The translations under genes and the position numbers were made by a program. Below are positions 15,100 through 24,146 of a stretch of 26,307 nucleotides of DNA, piece after piece (positions within the stretch are counted from its first letter, which is position 1; every line of letters starts with the position of its first letter). Under the pieces are notes generated by a model, which had not been told where the DNA came from, did not search any database, and saw only the letters and a program-made list of their open reading frames with translations. Source of the DNA: CAMEON01 sp045643785 (GTDB taxonomy: Bacteria; Bacillota; Clostridia; Oscillospirales; CAG-272); assembly GCA_045643785.1 (NCBI GenBank), contig JAZRFR010000229.1, positions 1-26,307 on the forward strand. The letters run 5' to 3'.

Positions 15100-15452
15100 T
15101 AATATATCCGGAAAAGCAAAAATCGTCCGTCTGACGAGAAGAAGTTTTTAAGCACACAAAAACCCAAATTTGTTTATAAAGGTTCACAGAGAAGTCTTTA
15201 TCGGATTGTAATCTTCAATCATCCAAAGGTGGTATTGACAAAATACGGAAAGTGTGCTAAAATTTATATGAAAATAATATTTGATTTTAACAATTCTTTC
15301 TGCTTCCTATGCGAATTTCGCAAAGAAGCCTATAGAAATACGGATACAATTTTATTCAGGATTTTTTTGTAACAGAAAGGAGGCGAGTCCAATGGCTCAT
15401 TCAATTTCCGTAAAGCACATCACAAAACATTACAACAGAGAGGAAATTGCAT
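15100..15452 (+). other. Intergenic region and leader before rhs
   Basis: This 353-base stretch contains the Rhs promoter (15235-15263), an AT-rich leader of about 180 bases with a small GCGAA/TTCGC hairpin near 15311-15321, an AGGAGG ribosome site at 15379-15384 and the start of the overlapping 65-codon frame. No other gene seen. Confidence 0.6.
15235..15263 (+). promoter_or_regulatory. Promoter of rhs gene
   Basis: TTGACA (15235-15240), 17-base spacer with GGAAAGTGTGC at its end, TAAAAT (15258-15263). Of its 29 bases, 26 are identical to the promoter at 22848-22876 upstream of the two unknown genes. Confidence 0.8.
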
Positions 15453-15589
15453 ATGAAAACCAAAAGCGCTCGCTTGGTAAGCCGTGCTTGGGCTCCGTGG
15501 CTCAAGACAGTGTCTTGCCTTCTTTCCGTTTTGCTATTGTTGTACGCAGTTCCGACCATCATATATGCAGAGCTGATTGCAGCAGTTGA
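15392..15589 (+). CDS. Possible 65-codon leader ORF overlapping rhs start
   Basis: Starts MAHSISVKHITKHYNREEIA behind the best ribosome site in the area (AGGAGG, 7 bases upstream). It overlaps the first 137 bases of the rhs gene in another frame, so only the first 20 codons are independent of rhs coding. The rhs ATG itself has only a modest GAGAGG site. It may be a coupling leader or a decayed gene; I do not recognise the peptide. Confidence 0.3.
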   Translation: MAHSISVKHITKHYNREEIAYENQKRSLGKPCLGSVAQDSVLPSFRFAIVVRSSDHHICRADCSS

Positions 15590-18500
15590 ATCTGAATTTG
15601 ACAATGCGGAAGTTCTCTTGGAAGAAACAAACGACGATGCGGCGTCCAATCAAACGGTCTTCGAAATAATTGACCGCAGAGAAGAAACCGTCAAGCATTT
15701 CCGTACAGAAGACGGCTCCTTTGCTGCCGTTCAGTATAACGTGCCCGTTCATGAAAAGGACGAGAACGGCGAATGGCAGGATATTGACAATACCCTAGCT
15801 GAGTCCGGAAGTGAATACGCTACCTCCAATGCCCGCGTAAAATTTGCCAAGAAAACGATGGGCAATGAGACCCTGTTTACCCTCCATGATGGCAACCGCA
15901 AGATCACCATGAGCCTGTCCGGTGCCAACAAGAAGGTGGTGGGTCAGGTTACCAATACCCGAACCGAGTTCCCCGAGGACGCTACCCAGCTTCAGAAGAT
16001 GATGACCCTGGATAAGCTGTCCTCCAAGATCCTGTACCCCGATATTTTGGACGGCGTTGATCTTGAATACGTGGTGAATTCCTGCAACATCAAGGAAAAC
16101 ATCATCGTCAAGGAGCGCGCTGATTCCTACAGCTATACCTTCGAGGTCCAACTGAACAACCTGGAAGCCGTGCTTTGTGAGGACGGCTCTGTAGCGATTT
16201 CGGATCCTAACACAGGCGAAGTCGTTTACACGATTCCCAAGGGGTATATGTTCGATGCTGATGGAGCGTATTCCGATGCTGTAGAATATACCTTGACCAA
16301 TGGTGGGAACGGGAAATACGCCTTAACCGTAGCAGCAGATACGACGTGGATCAATGCTGATGGGAGAACTTTCCCTGTAACAGTGGATCCGCCGATCAAC
16401 AGTACGGCCACTGCATCCGGTATCGTTGATACATATATCGATAGCGATAATCCAAACGGCTTTTATTCATCCGCTTCTGCTTTGGCAAGTGGTACCGGCA
16501 GTAAGGGGCAGGAATTTGTTTCCTATTGGAAAATGAATTCTCTGCCAACCATTCCTGCCAATTCTTTTATTGTTTCGGCTGAATTTTTGCTCCATTGCAA
16601 AGATTATCGAATTCACTCCGGCAGTGCTTCCTCGGTGAAGATCGGAGCCTATCAGGTTACAACAGATTGGACTGCAAGCATCACGTGGAACGGTCATACG
16701 GCAAATAACGTAGGCGCTTTTTCGCCAGCAACGTTGATCGATTATGCAGAAGTGAGTGCGGAATCGGAGGGTCAGTACGTCTCTTGGGATATTACTCGAC
16801 TCTATAAAATGTGGAACGAAGGTGTAGCCAATTACGGCATTGCTCTTGCACGGTTGAAGCAGGGTAGCCAGGATGCGTTGTTTGCCTCGTCTGAAACTGC
16901 CAATGACCCGCGATTGATGATTCAATACCGCGATATGAAGGGCATGGAATCCTACTGGTCCGGGTCTTCTCATAGTGCAGGACTTGCGGGCGGCGGGTAT
17001 GTGAATCACGCCAATGGCAATCTGGTGTTTTCAATTGGAACCGTAGCTACCACAGACAGTCTTTTCAACTATATACCATCACTGGTTTATAACGCCGCGC
17101 TGACTGACAAATATAATTATACCTCGCATAATTCCAATGTCCCATATAGGATTATGTCCACCGGCTATGGATGGAAGCTAAGCACGAACGAATCCATCGC
17201 AAGGCCTCTCAACTCAGACTACTATATTTGGTCTGACGGAGACGGAACGGAGCATTATTTCCTCCCCGATACATCTTCCACTCCAACGGTTTACAAGGAT
17301 GAAGACGGGCTGTTGTTAACATTAACTGCGAGCAATAACGGATACACAATCGAAGATATCGATGGCAATATTCGCTACTTCAAAAAAATCACAACAAGCA
17401 CGGCAATTGCCGAGGGCGGAACTCTGGAATATATTCAGGACATATATGGTAACCAACTCCAATTCACCCTGAATGACTATGGGCAGACAACTGCCATTTC
17501 GGTTAAACCTAAGGGGCACTCTACGCCCATTAATTATCTGACTTTCACTTATAACTCGCTATACGCACTGACCGAGATCCGAAACGCTGTTACACAGCAG
17601 GTGGTATCCTTCACATACGCCATGTCGTATACAAATACAACCGCTGTGGGAAGTATTTATGCAGGTCCTCTGTATCAGGTTAAATACGGCCATCTTTCCG
17701 GCTCAACCGCTGTATACGATGCGACCACGACATATTCCTATACCGCAGCCGTAGGCTCTACGACAGGGTCGATTTACCGTCTTGCCACGGCTACCGATGA
17801 GTCAACAGGAACATCGATCCACTACACGTACGACGCTACCGGAAAAGTAGAAACAGTGACTGAATATGCCGGTACCGTTCCAGGCCAGTCCATCCGCTAC
17901 ACGTACGGAACGGATTATACTGAAGTGCGCAATAGTGGAAGTGATGATATTCTCCAGATCGGTACGAACAGTGACGATATCATTACCCACTATTCCCTTG
18001 ATTACCAAGGCCGCGCTGTTAGTGCTTATACAACCAATGCTGCCCGTACGGCTATGTATGGTGCGACCAACGGGTCCTATGAGGATCCCAAATCCGAGGA
18101 CAGCGCTACCGACAACGAAAACGCGAAAAACAGTTTGAAATCTTCCGCTACCATAGGTAGCGTAACCACGAATCACATATACAACGGTGGTTTTGAGTAC
18201 GGTGACGATTCGGATACTGATTCGATATACGGCTGGGTAAAATCCTCGACCGATGTTGGTTTCGATTACGATTATCTTCTTAGCTACAACCGGATGCTAC
18301 AGATTCCCGTTATCGCCGAAGACACGGAATATGTCTATCAAGACGTCATTCTGCCGCGTGGTACGTACACTTTGTCGGCCGACTGCTTCACGAATATCCA
18401 AGGTGCACAAATCGCCATGCGTGCTTCTGTTGGAGAAACAGTCCTGGGAGAGGATTCGTTTACGCTATATAAGCATCTGGATGCGTCTACCGGGTTGTCA

Positions 18501-21500
18501 CCCACACTCACCTTTACTACCTCGTCTACTCAAACCGTTCGGATCACATTAGAAGTGACCGGCACGTCCGATGGCACAGGTTTTGTACACATTGATAACG
18601 TAATGTTGGGGAACAACATTGGCGCGAGTTCCTTTAATGCGGTTCAGTTTGGTGGATTCAGAGACACTTACGCCGACTCCAACACCTCTGCCGCGCCGAC
18701 TTCCTATTGGTCCGCGAATAATACCTCCGCCTTGACCTCATCCAATGCGGGCTTGCAGGGCTATGGGCTCAAGATTGCCGGTGATGTGAATGAAGATCGA
18801 TGGGTGAGACAAAGAATCCATGTAACATCTGACTTGCTACTTGAATTTGTTGCAGATTTATCAATCGGAAATACTCTTCGAAAGAGCCGAACCTTCACCG
18901 TGGCCGGTTTTGGCAAAGCGAATGCACAGATTGCAAACAAGGACGCACGTTTTGCCCTTAAAGTCGATATCTACTATTACGGATCCACTCCCCAGGAAAC
19001 AATCTATGTCGATTTTAATAAAGAACTGACCGATTGGCAGTTCGTCAGCAAAACCTTTACTGTAGAATCCGGTAAAATTATTCAATACATCGACGTCAGC
19101 TGTAACTACGCTTATCAACCCAACGAAGCCTATTTTGATAACATCTCTCTTGTTGAAGAAAAAGGCGCCAGTGCGGTGGATTACAGCTATAACGGAAACG
19201 GTTTAGTTGAGTTTACGTACACGCCCTCGGATTGCGTATTCTATCAATATGACGGTGCCAACAACCTCACCTACGTTTTCGATTCTCAAGGAAACGGTAG
19301 ATACATGCAGTATACCGGAAAGACTCTGCAGAGCGAAACGACGTTTAAATTCGATACGAATAATCTTGCGCTCCAGCAGTGGTATTTTGCGCATAGAGAG
19401 TCAGACACAGCCCTGCCGGTCGATCTGGATGATTGCACCGTGATCTCCAAAACGGTATATAATATCAATACCTACGGCTTGAACACATCTACGGTCAGTT
19501 ATGCCGCCACGGGAGATGTAATGAGCGCGACGCAAAAGACCGGCTCACCCAGGCTTTCCAGTAGCACGGTGTACAATCTGACCGAGGGATCACCTTTATT
19601 CGGCCGTGTGACCTCCACCACCAGCACCTCGGGAATCACAACCTATTATGCATATGATTCCATGGCTCGTCTCATATACGAATATAGAACGGGCTATGAA
19701 GGCTTGTATTACCTCTATGACGCGCTGGGGCGAGTAACCAATGTCATGCCGTTGGAGTATTTGACATCTGTGAATGCCATTTTGCCGCAGTCCGGAGCAG
19801 AAAGCGTACAGTACACCTACGATCCCCAGACCCTTCGCCTGACCCGGGTCACATCCGACACCACCACGTATGCGTTCACGTACGATGGATTCGGAAACAC
19901 TACTCAGATCACGGCAGACGGAAAGGTACTGGCCCAGTACCGCTACAACGATAATAACGGCAAGCTGCATCAGATGCGGTACGGCACAGGAAAAGTCATC
20001 ACGTATGCGTACGACGAGCTGGATCGGATCCGGGAAATCAGCTATAATGTTGCATCCGGGACCGAAAGCTACAAGTATACCTACACCACCACCGGTGCTA
20101 TCCACTCGGTTGAGGCCACCGAAAGCGGCCGCCTGTACCTCTACAAGTACGACTCCAAGGGTCAGCGCATCGGGTACGTAGAGTGCGCCAAGGACGATGA
20201 AGGCAACTACCGGGATCAGCTACAAAATCAGTATGTGTACGACGAGCAAGACCGCATCTACCTCTGGCAGGGCGCGTTCAATTACACAGCCTCCAACGGC
20301 TCTGTTTACATGGATAGCGTGGCGTACTACTACGAGTACGAGGACTATGGGGACTCTACCAATTCCAACAGCGTTACCAACGTGGGCGAGCTTTCTAGCT
20401 TGGAAATCACAGGCGCAGGTTATTCCTCGAATGCTCTCATTACCTACGGCTATGACCCGCTGTACCGTCCGGCGAGCAAGGAAATGGTCATAGACGCAGG
20501 CTGGAAGATCACGACAGAATACACCTACCGCAGCACCAACAACGTTACGACCGCGCTGGTGAGCCAATACGTCTCTGCCGTGACGGGGAACAGCGTTCCT
20601 GCTACTACGACCTATTCCTACACCTACGACGTGGACGGTAACATCACCCAGATCGTGGATGGCGCGGGTAAAGTTACCAAATATGCCTACGATGATCAGA
20701 ACCAACTGACGCGGGAGGATAACCCCTATTTAGCAAAGACCTACGTTTACACCTACGACAATGCCGGTAACCGCACGAGCAAAAAGACCTACGCATATAC
20801 AACCGCTTACTCGCTGGCTTCGTTGACCTATACCGAAGAAACCTATACCTATGGCGACGCCTGGGGCGACCAGCTGACCGCCGTTGGCTCTACGACCATT
20901 GCCTACGACGAGATCGGAAACCCCACCACCTATAACGGGTATGACCTCACCTGGCACGGACGGCAGTTGAAGGAGATGGAGAAAACCAACTCGGTAATTA
21001 AATTCCTCTACAACGCCGACGGCATCCGCGCGAGCAAGACGGTGAATGGCGTTGAGCATGTCTACACTCTGAACGGCTCGCAAATCGTCAGCGAGGCATG
21101 GGGAGATAACCTTCTGGTCTACCTGTATGACGAGAGTGGCTCGCCTATCGGAATGCAGTACAGGCTCACAAGCTATGCATCCAACACCTTCGACACCTTC
21201 TACTTTGAGAAGAATCTCCAGGGTGACGTTGTTGCTATCTACAACGAGAACGGCGTAAAGGTGCTGTCTTATACCTATGACGCTTGGGGTAACCAGACCG
21301 TAACATGGCACAATAGCTATGGCATCAATATGTATGCCATCTATAACCCCTTCCGCTACCGCGGGTACTACTACGATACTGAGACCCAACTGTATTACTT
21401 GCAGAGTCGGTATTATAATCCTGCTTGGGGACGGTTCTTGAATGCGGATGGGTTGATTTCGACGGGACAAGGATTGATCGGTTACAATATGTATACATAT

Positions 21501-22019
21501 TGCGGCAATAACCCGGTGATGGGGTATGATCCTTCCGGGTATGCCGATGAAGACATTAAGGATGATGATATTGGTCATATCAAGGATCCTGCACCTGTGC
21601 ATAATGGTACGGGAAACACTGGTATGGGCGCAGGTTCCGGCATGGATGCAGGTGCAGGCAAAGGACTTCGATTAAATATAAAATCAGCGCAAAAATGGCT
21701 GCAGTCCTTTGTTGACAAAGCGAATGCAACAATTCAAAAAGCTGGTCATGTTGGAGGAACATTAAAACATTCCTTTTTAAGCCGATGCATTAAAGTTTTT
21801 GGCAACGAATATTTACACACCGAAGTTTCGTATAAAAATGGTGAAGTAGTGGATTATGGCACTCCCGGAAGTATACGAGTTGATGCTGTACTAGGTGATA
21901 TTAATAACCCCATCGCAGCATGGGACTTCAAAACAGGCTCTGCAACATTGTCACCATCACGAATAGCAAAAATGCAAGTCGCAATTGGGCAACCAATACC
22001 AATTTTCCAGATAAGATGA
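15453..22019 (+). CDS. Secreted Rhs/YD-repeat polymorphic toxin
   Basis: A 2188-residue protein, the main cargo of the element. A signal peptide covers about 1-39 (hydrophobic core TVSCLLSVLLLLYAVP). A DNRLRE-type domain lies at about 325-495. Two carbohydrate-binding-like beta-sandwich inserts lie at about 907-1055 (NGGFEYG...HIDNVMLG) and 1070-1233 (ending YFDNISLVEE). Many YD/RHS repeats (YxYDxxGN type) fill about 560-880 and 1240-1910. The Rhs core with FRYRGYYYDTETQLYYLQSR and NPVMGYDPSG ends near 2029. The last 159 residues are a variable tip with SIRVDAVLGD and AWDFKTG, consistent with a PD-(D/E)xK-type nuclease toxin. The Rhs shell is known to encase and deliver such tips. The ATG at 15453 is preferred over a TTG six bases earlier. 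The downstream gene is the likely immunity gene. Confidence 0.93.
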   Translation: MKTKSARLVSRAWAPWLKTVSCLLSVLLLLYAVPTIIYAELIAAVESEFDNAEVLLEETNDDAASNQTVFEIIDRREETVKHFRTEDGSFAAVQYNVPVHEKDENGEWQDIDNTLAESGSEYATSNARVKFAKKTMGNETLFTLHDGNRKITMSLSGANKKVVGQVTNTRTEFPEDATQLQKMMTLDKLSSKILYPDILDGVDLEYVVNSCNIKENIIVKERADSYSYTFEVQLNNLEAVLCEDGSVAISDPNTGEVVYTIPKGYMFDADGAYSDAVEYTLTNGGNGKYALTVAADTTWINADGRTFPVTVDPPINSTATASGIVDTYIDSDNPNGFYSSASALASGTGSKGQEFVSYWKMNSLPTIPANSFIVSAEFLLHCKDYRIHSGSASSVKIGAYQVTTDWTASITWNGHTANNVGAFSPATLIDYAEVSAESEGQYVSWDITRLYKMWNEGVANYGIALARLKQGSQDALFASSETANDPRLMIQYRDMKGMESYWSGSSHSAGLAGGGYVNHANGNLVFSIGTVATTDSLFNYIPSLVYNAALTDKYNYTSHNSNVPYRIMSTGYGWKLSTNESIARPLNSDYYIWSDGDGTEHYFLPDTSSTPTVYKDEDGLLLTLTASNNGYTIEDIDGNIRYFKKITTSTAIAEGGTLEYIQDIYGNQLQFTLNDYGQTTAISVKPKGHSTPINYLTFTYNSLYALTEIRNAVTQQVVSFTYAMSYTNTTAVGSIYAGPLYQVKYGHLSGSTAVYDATTTYSYTAAVGSTTGSIYRLATATDESTGTSIHYTYDATGKVETVTEYAGTVPGQSIRYTYGTDYTEVRNSGSDDILQIGTNSDDIITHYSLDYQGRAVSAYTTNAARTAMYGATNGSYEDPKSEDSATDNENAKNSLKSSATIGSVTTNHIYNGGFEYGDDSDTDSIYGWVKSSTDVGFDYDYLLSYNRMLQIPVIAEDTEYVYQDVILPRGTYTLSADCFTNIQGAQIAMRASVGETVLGEDSFTLYKHLDASTGLSPTLTFTTSSTQTVRITLEVTGTSDGTGFVHIDNVMLGNNIGASSFNAVQFGGFRDTYADSNTSAAPTSYWSANNTSALTSSNAGLQGYGLKIAGDVNEDRWVRQRIHVTSDLLLEFVADLSIGNTLRKSRTFTVAGFGKANAQIANKDARFALKVDIYYYGSTPQETIYVDFNKELTDWQFVSKTFTVESGKIIQYIDVSCNYAYQPNEAYFDNISLVEEKGASAVDYSYNGNGLVEFTYTPSDCVFYQYDGANNLTYVFDSQGNGRYMQYTGKTLQSETTFKFDTNNLALQQWYFAHRESDTALPVDLDDCTVISKTVYNINTYGLNTSTVSYAATGDVMSATQKTGSPRLSSSTVYNLTEGSPLFGRVTSTTSTSGITTYYAYDSMARLIYEYRTGYEGLYYLYDALGRVTNVMPLEYLTSVNAILPQSGAESVQYTYDPQTLRLTRVTSDTTTYAFTYDGFGNTTQITADGKVLAQYRYNDNNGKLHQMRYGTGKVITYAYDELDRIREISYNVASGTESYKYTYTTTGAIHSVEATESGRLYLYKYDSKGQRIGYVECAKDDEGNYRDQLQNQYVYDEQDRIYLWQGAFNYTASNGSVYMDSVAYYYEYEDYGDSTNSNSVTNVGELSSLEITGAGYSSNALITYGYDPLYRPASKEMVIDAGWKITTEYTYRSTNNVTTALVSQYVSAVTGNSVPATTTYSYTYDVDGNITQIVDGAGKVTKYAYDDQNQLTREDNPYLAKTYVYTYDNAGNRTSKKTYAYTTAYSLASLTYTEETYTYGDAWGDQLTAVGSTTIAYDEIGNPTTYNGYDLTWHGRQLKEMEKTNSVIKFLYNADGIRASKTVNGVEHVYTLNGSQIVSEAWGDNLLVYLYDESGSPIGMQYRLTSYASNTFDTFYFEKNLQGDVVAIYNENGVKVLSYTYDAWGNQTVTWHNSYGINMYAIYNPFRYRGYYYDTETQLYYLQSRYYNPAWGRFLNADGLISTGQGLIGYNMYTYCGNNPVMGYDPSGYADEDIKDDDIGHIKDPAPVHNGTGNTGMGAGSGMDAGAGKGLRLNIKSAQKWLQSFVDKANATIQKAGHVGGTLKHSFLSRCIKVFGNEYLHTEVSYKNGEVVDYGTPGSIRVDAVLGDINNPIAAWDFKTGSATLSPSRIAKMQVAIGQPIPIFQIR

Positions 22020-22028
22020 GGTATACTT

Positions 22029-22673
22029 ATGGATAAAAAAAAGATCGTCCCCGCGTTTTGGCCTTTTTTCAAAGAACACGGTTACAAAAAATGGGGAACT
22101 ACTAAGTTTTATAGAATAGAGAATGATATTGCGTTTTGCTTCTTATTGGAACGACCGAGCATTATCGTTTATCCGACATATTACATTTGGCCTCTGTATA
22201 TACCAACAGATGTTGTACCGTTGAGTTATGGGAACAGGTTAAACGAGGGGGATTACGGGTATTGCCTATGGGATGATGATTCAACCTTTGAGCCTTGGGT
22301 TGAGAAGCTGAAAAAATGTCTTGAGACTACGGTTTTTCCTTTTTACGAATCCATCAATTCTCCCGAAAAGCTGTGGCAACTTATAAGCCAAGAAGATTTC
22401 GGAACACCGAACTATTTGTTTTGTCCGCCCCATTTAATGAAAAGATTACAAATGTATACGGCCTGTTATATGGGAGATTTAATGAGCGCACGAAAATATT
22501 TTGACTTTCTTATTGATAATCATCCTTCCCCGAATTATGTAAAGGAAAATATTGACCAGTGGACGTGCATGATTGAGTCGCCCCAAGAAGTTCGAGAGGC
22601 ATTCTTTAGAGATACGATTCGGAAAAACAAGGAAACATTTTGGCATATTCGACCGCAAGCAGATAAGAAATAG
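22029..22673 (+). CDS. Probable immunity protein for the Rhs toxin tip
   Basis: A 214-residue soluble protein that starts 9 bases after the rhs stop. Its opening (AFWPFFKEHGYKKWGTTKFYRIENDIAFCF) resembles DUF4304-type proteins, in which a short helix and the phrase G-F/Y-K-K precede a beta-sheet; several such proteins act as immunity factors of polymorphic toxins. The rest has many aromatic residues and no catalytic motif. Like the toxin tip it is AT-rich compared with the Rhs body, as expected if tip and immunity gene arrived together. The ribosome site is weak (GATGAGGT overlapping the rhs stop), so translation is probably coupled to rhs. Confidence 0.7.
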   Translation: MDKKKIVPAFWPFFKEHGYKKWGTTKFYRIENDIAFCFLLERPSIIVYPTYYIWPLYIPTDVVPLSYGNRLNEGDYGYCLWDDDSTFEPWVEKLKKCLETTVFPFYESINSPEKLWQLISQEDFGTPNYLFCPPHLMKRLQMYTACYMGDLMSARKYFDFLIDNHPSPNYVKENIDQWTCMIESPQEVREAFFRDTIRKNKETFWHIRPQADKK

Positions 22674-22694
22674 GACACTATGTGCATTTTGTAT

Positions 22695-22717
22695 GCCCGA
22701 CGGGTTTTCCGTCGGGC
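22695..22717 (+). terminator. Hairpin after immunity gene
   Basis: A perfect 9-bp stem GCCCGACGG/CCGTCGGGC with a GTTTT loop, 22 bases after the stop. No T-run follows, so termination may be weak or factor-aided. Confidence 0.5.
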
Positions 22718-22847
22718 CGTCCTAAAATGTATTCGGTGGTTGGCGGCTACTGTGTATGGTTTTTCCCTTTGTAATGGCGAATCGCGCAACTCTGAAAATA
22801 GATCGTAAAAGTTCGCAAAAGATTATACAGAAAATTCGGACATTCAC

Positions 22848-22876
22848 TTGACAAAACAGGGAAAGTGTGCTACAAT
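22848..22876 (+). promoter_or_regulatory. Promoter of the two unknown genes, copy of the rhs promoter
   Basis: TTGACA (22848-22853), 17-base spacer ending GGAAAGTGTGC, TACAAT (22871-22876). It differs from the rhs promoter at three positions, while the sequences outside the promoter do not match. Confidence 0.8.
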
Positions 22877-22969
22877 AAAACAGTTAATCTTTCGTTGCCG
22901 AAAACTTTGGACATTCCGCCACAGATTCTTTCGGTTTGACAACTTTATTACTTTTCAAGGATGTGCCAA

Positions 22970-23563
22970 ATGAGCAAACGCCAATCTTGTAGCCAAGACT
23001 GTACCATGTGTACCCCAGCTGCCTGTGCAGGCAAAGGTAAAAAATGCGATTATCTGCACAAACAATATGGGATGAAAAAATGGGTGTTTTATCTCATTGT
23101 TATCACTATAGTTTGTGGCGCCATAGTTCCGTTTGCCTCAGAGGTGCTGTGTACTATCTGGTTCCCCGATGTAGCCTTAGGTTTAAATACTTGGAATCAA
23201 TTTGTTAGCATAATCCTCGGAATAATTGCTACAATATTGAGCATAGTATCTATCATAATGGGATTCAAAAATTATGAGGATACATTGTCGGTACAAGAAA
23301 AATACATGCAGGCGCTTGAACAAATCAGCAACATGGCTAAGGACCTCAACAACGTGAGAGATGTTGTAAGTGGTTTATCAGCAGTGAAGTACGGATATGA
23401 TGTTGAGGCAAGTAAGATGAATGATATGCCTAGTAACTGGGGAAATGAATTACGCGATGTCCAACCCAGTGGGAACACCGACCCGTCGTTATCCGCAAGC
23501 AATGGCATCGTTTCCACAGAAGATGCTGATAAATCATCCTGCTCTACCAATGCCCTACAATGA
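22970..23563 (+). CDS. Cys-rich two-helix membrane protein, unknown
   Basis: A 197-residue protein. The N-terminal 26 residues hold five Cys (7, 11, 14, 19, 26) in a zinc-finger-like spacing. Two hydrophobic helices follow (about 36-62 and 73-100), then a helical, possibly coiled-coil segment (VQEKYMQALEQISNMAKDLNN) and a Ser-rich loose tail. The ATG at 22970 is chosen over one at 22961 because AAGG at 22957-22960 is 9 bases before the former and adjacent to the latter. It is driven by a near copy of the rhs promoter and followed after 24 bases by another unknown gene, so the pair is probably co-expressed with the toxin. I recognise no family. Confidence 0.7.
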   Translation: MSKRQSCSQDCTMCTPAACAGKGKKCDYLHKQYGMKKWVFYLIVITIVCGAIVPFASEVLCTIWFPDVALGLNTWNQFVSIILGIIATILSIVSIIMGFKNYEDTLSVQEKYMQALEQISNMAKDLNNVRDVVSGLSAVKYGYDVEASKMNDMPSNWGNELRDVQPSGNTDPSLSASNGIVSTEDADKSSCSTNALQ

Positions 23564-23587
23564 GAATACAATTTTCGAGGTATTATT

Positions 23588-24076
23588 ATGTGTTTGAAGA
23601 ATGTTAATTCTACGATGCTCATGTTCTCTTCAGCTGAATGGGATAATCCATCCAATATAAATTTTTCAGGTATGTACGACAGTGTCGTTCCTGTCAAAGA
23701 GAAAAATTCTTTGTATCTTGAAGATTTGAACATCGTTTTATGTTCGTCAATTATTTTTGATAATCAATTTGCAATGCAAAACGATTACTTTCATCTCGAA
23801 CGCCCCTATGAATTCGTCGTTCGCTTAACCCATGTTTGTTCCAAGAAAGGAATCACACTGAGTAAATTTGATCTTATCGTAGGACGAGACGACCTAAAAG
23901 TGTGGTGCAAATCCTTTTATGAATTGAAAAGATTCATCAAGGTTCACCATCTGCCTCTACCCTATGGTACGGGTGATTATGCCTTGAAACTCATGGTACG
24001 ACCTAAGACTGACGACCCCAATGCAGGGTGGAACACCCAAACGATCCATAGATTGTCAATTGAAGAAAGTAGATAA
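23588..24076 (+). CDS. Unknown soluble protein
   Basis: A 162-residue protein that I do not recognise. It is predicted to be mixed alpha/beta with no signal peptide or membrane helix. It has a central segment rich in charged and aromatic residues (KVWCKSFYELKRFIKVHHLP) and a C-terminal half with LKLMVRPK. The ribosome site CGAGG lies 8-9 bases before the start. It is the second gene of the unit beginning at 22970. Its size and position would fit an orphan immunity or accessory protein of the Rhs module. Confidence 0.65.
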   Translation: MCLKNVNSTMLMFSSAEWDNPSNINFSGMYDSVVPVKEKNSLYLEDLNIVLCSSIIFDNQFAMQNDYFHLERPYEFVVRLTHVCSKKGITLSKFDLIVGRDDLKVWCKSFYELKRFIKVHHLPLPYGTGDYALKLMVRPKTDDPNAGWNTQTIHRLSIEESR

Positions 24077-24082
24077 ACGGTT

Positions 24083-24107
24083 GCCCGTAGAACATGTTTC
24101 TGCGGGC
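24083..24107 (+). terminator. Terminator between unknown gene and transposase
   Basis: Stem GCCCGTAGAA (24083-24092) with TTTCTGCGGGC (24097-24107), loop CATG, followed by CTCTTGTTTC. The T-run is imperfect. The convergent transposase gene ends at 24147. Confidence 0.55.
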
Positions 24108-24146
24108 CTCTTGTTTCAGTGCGGGAATCTCGCGTTCAGAAAAAAC

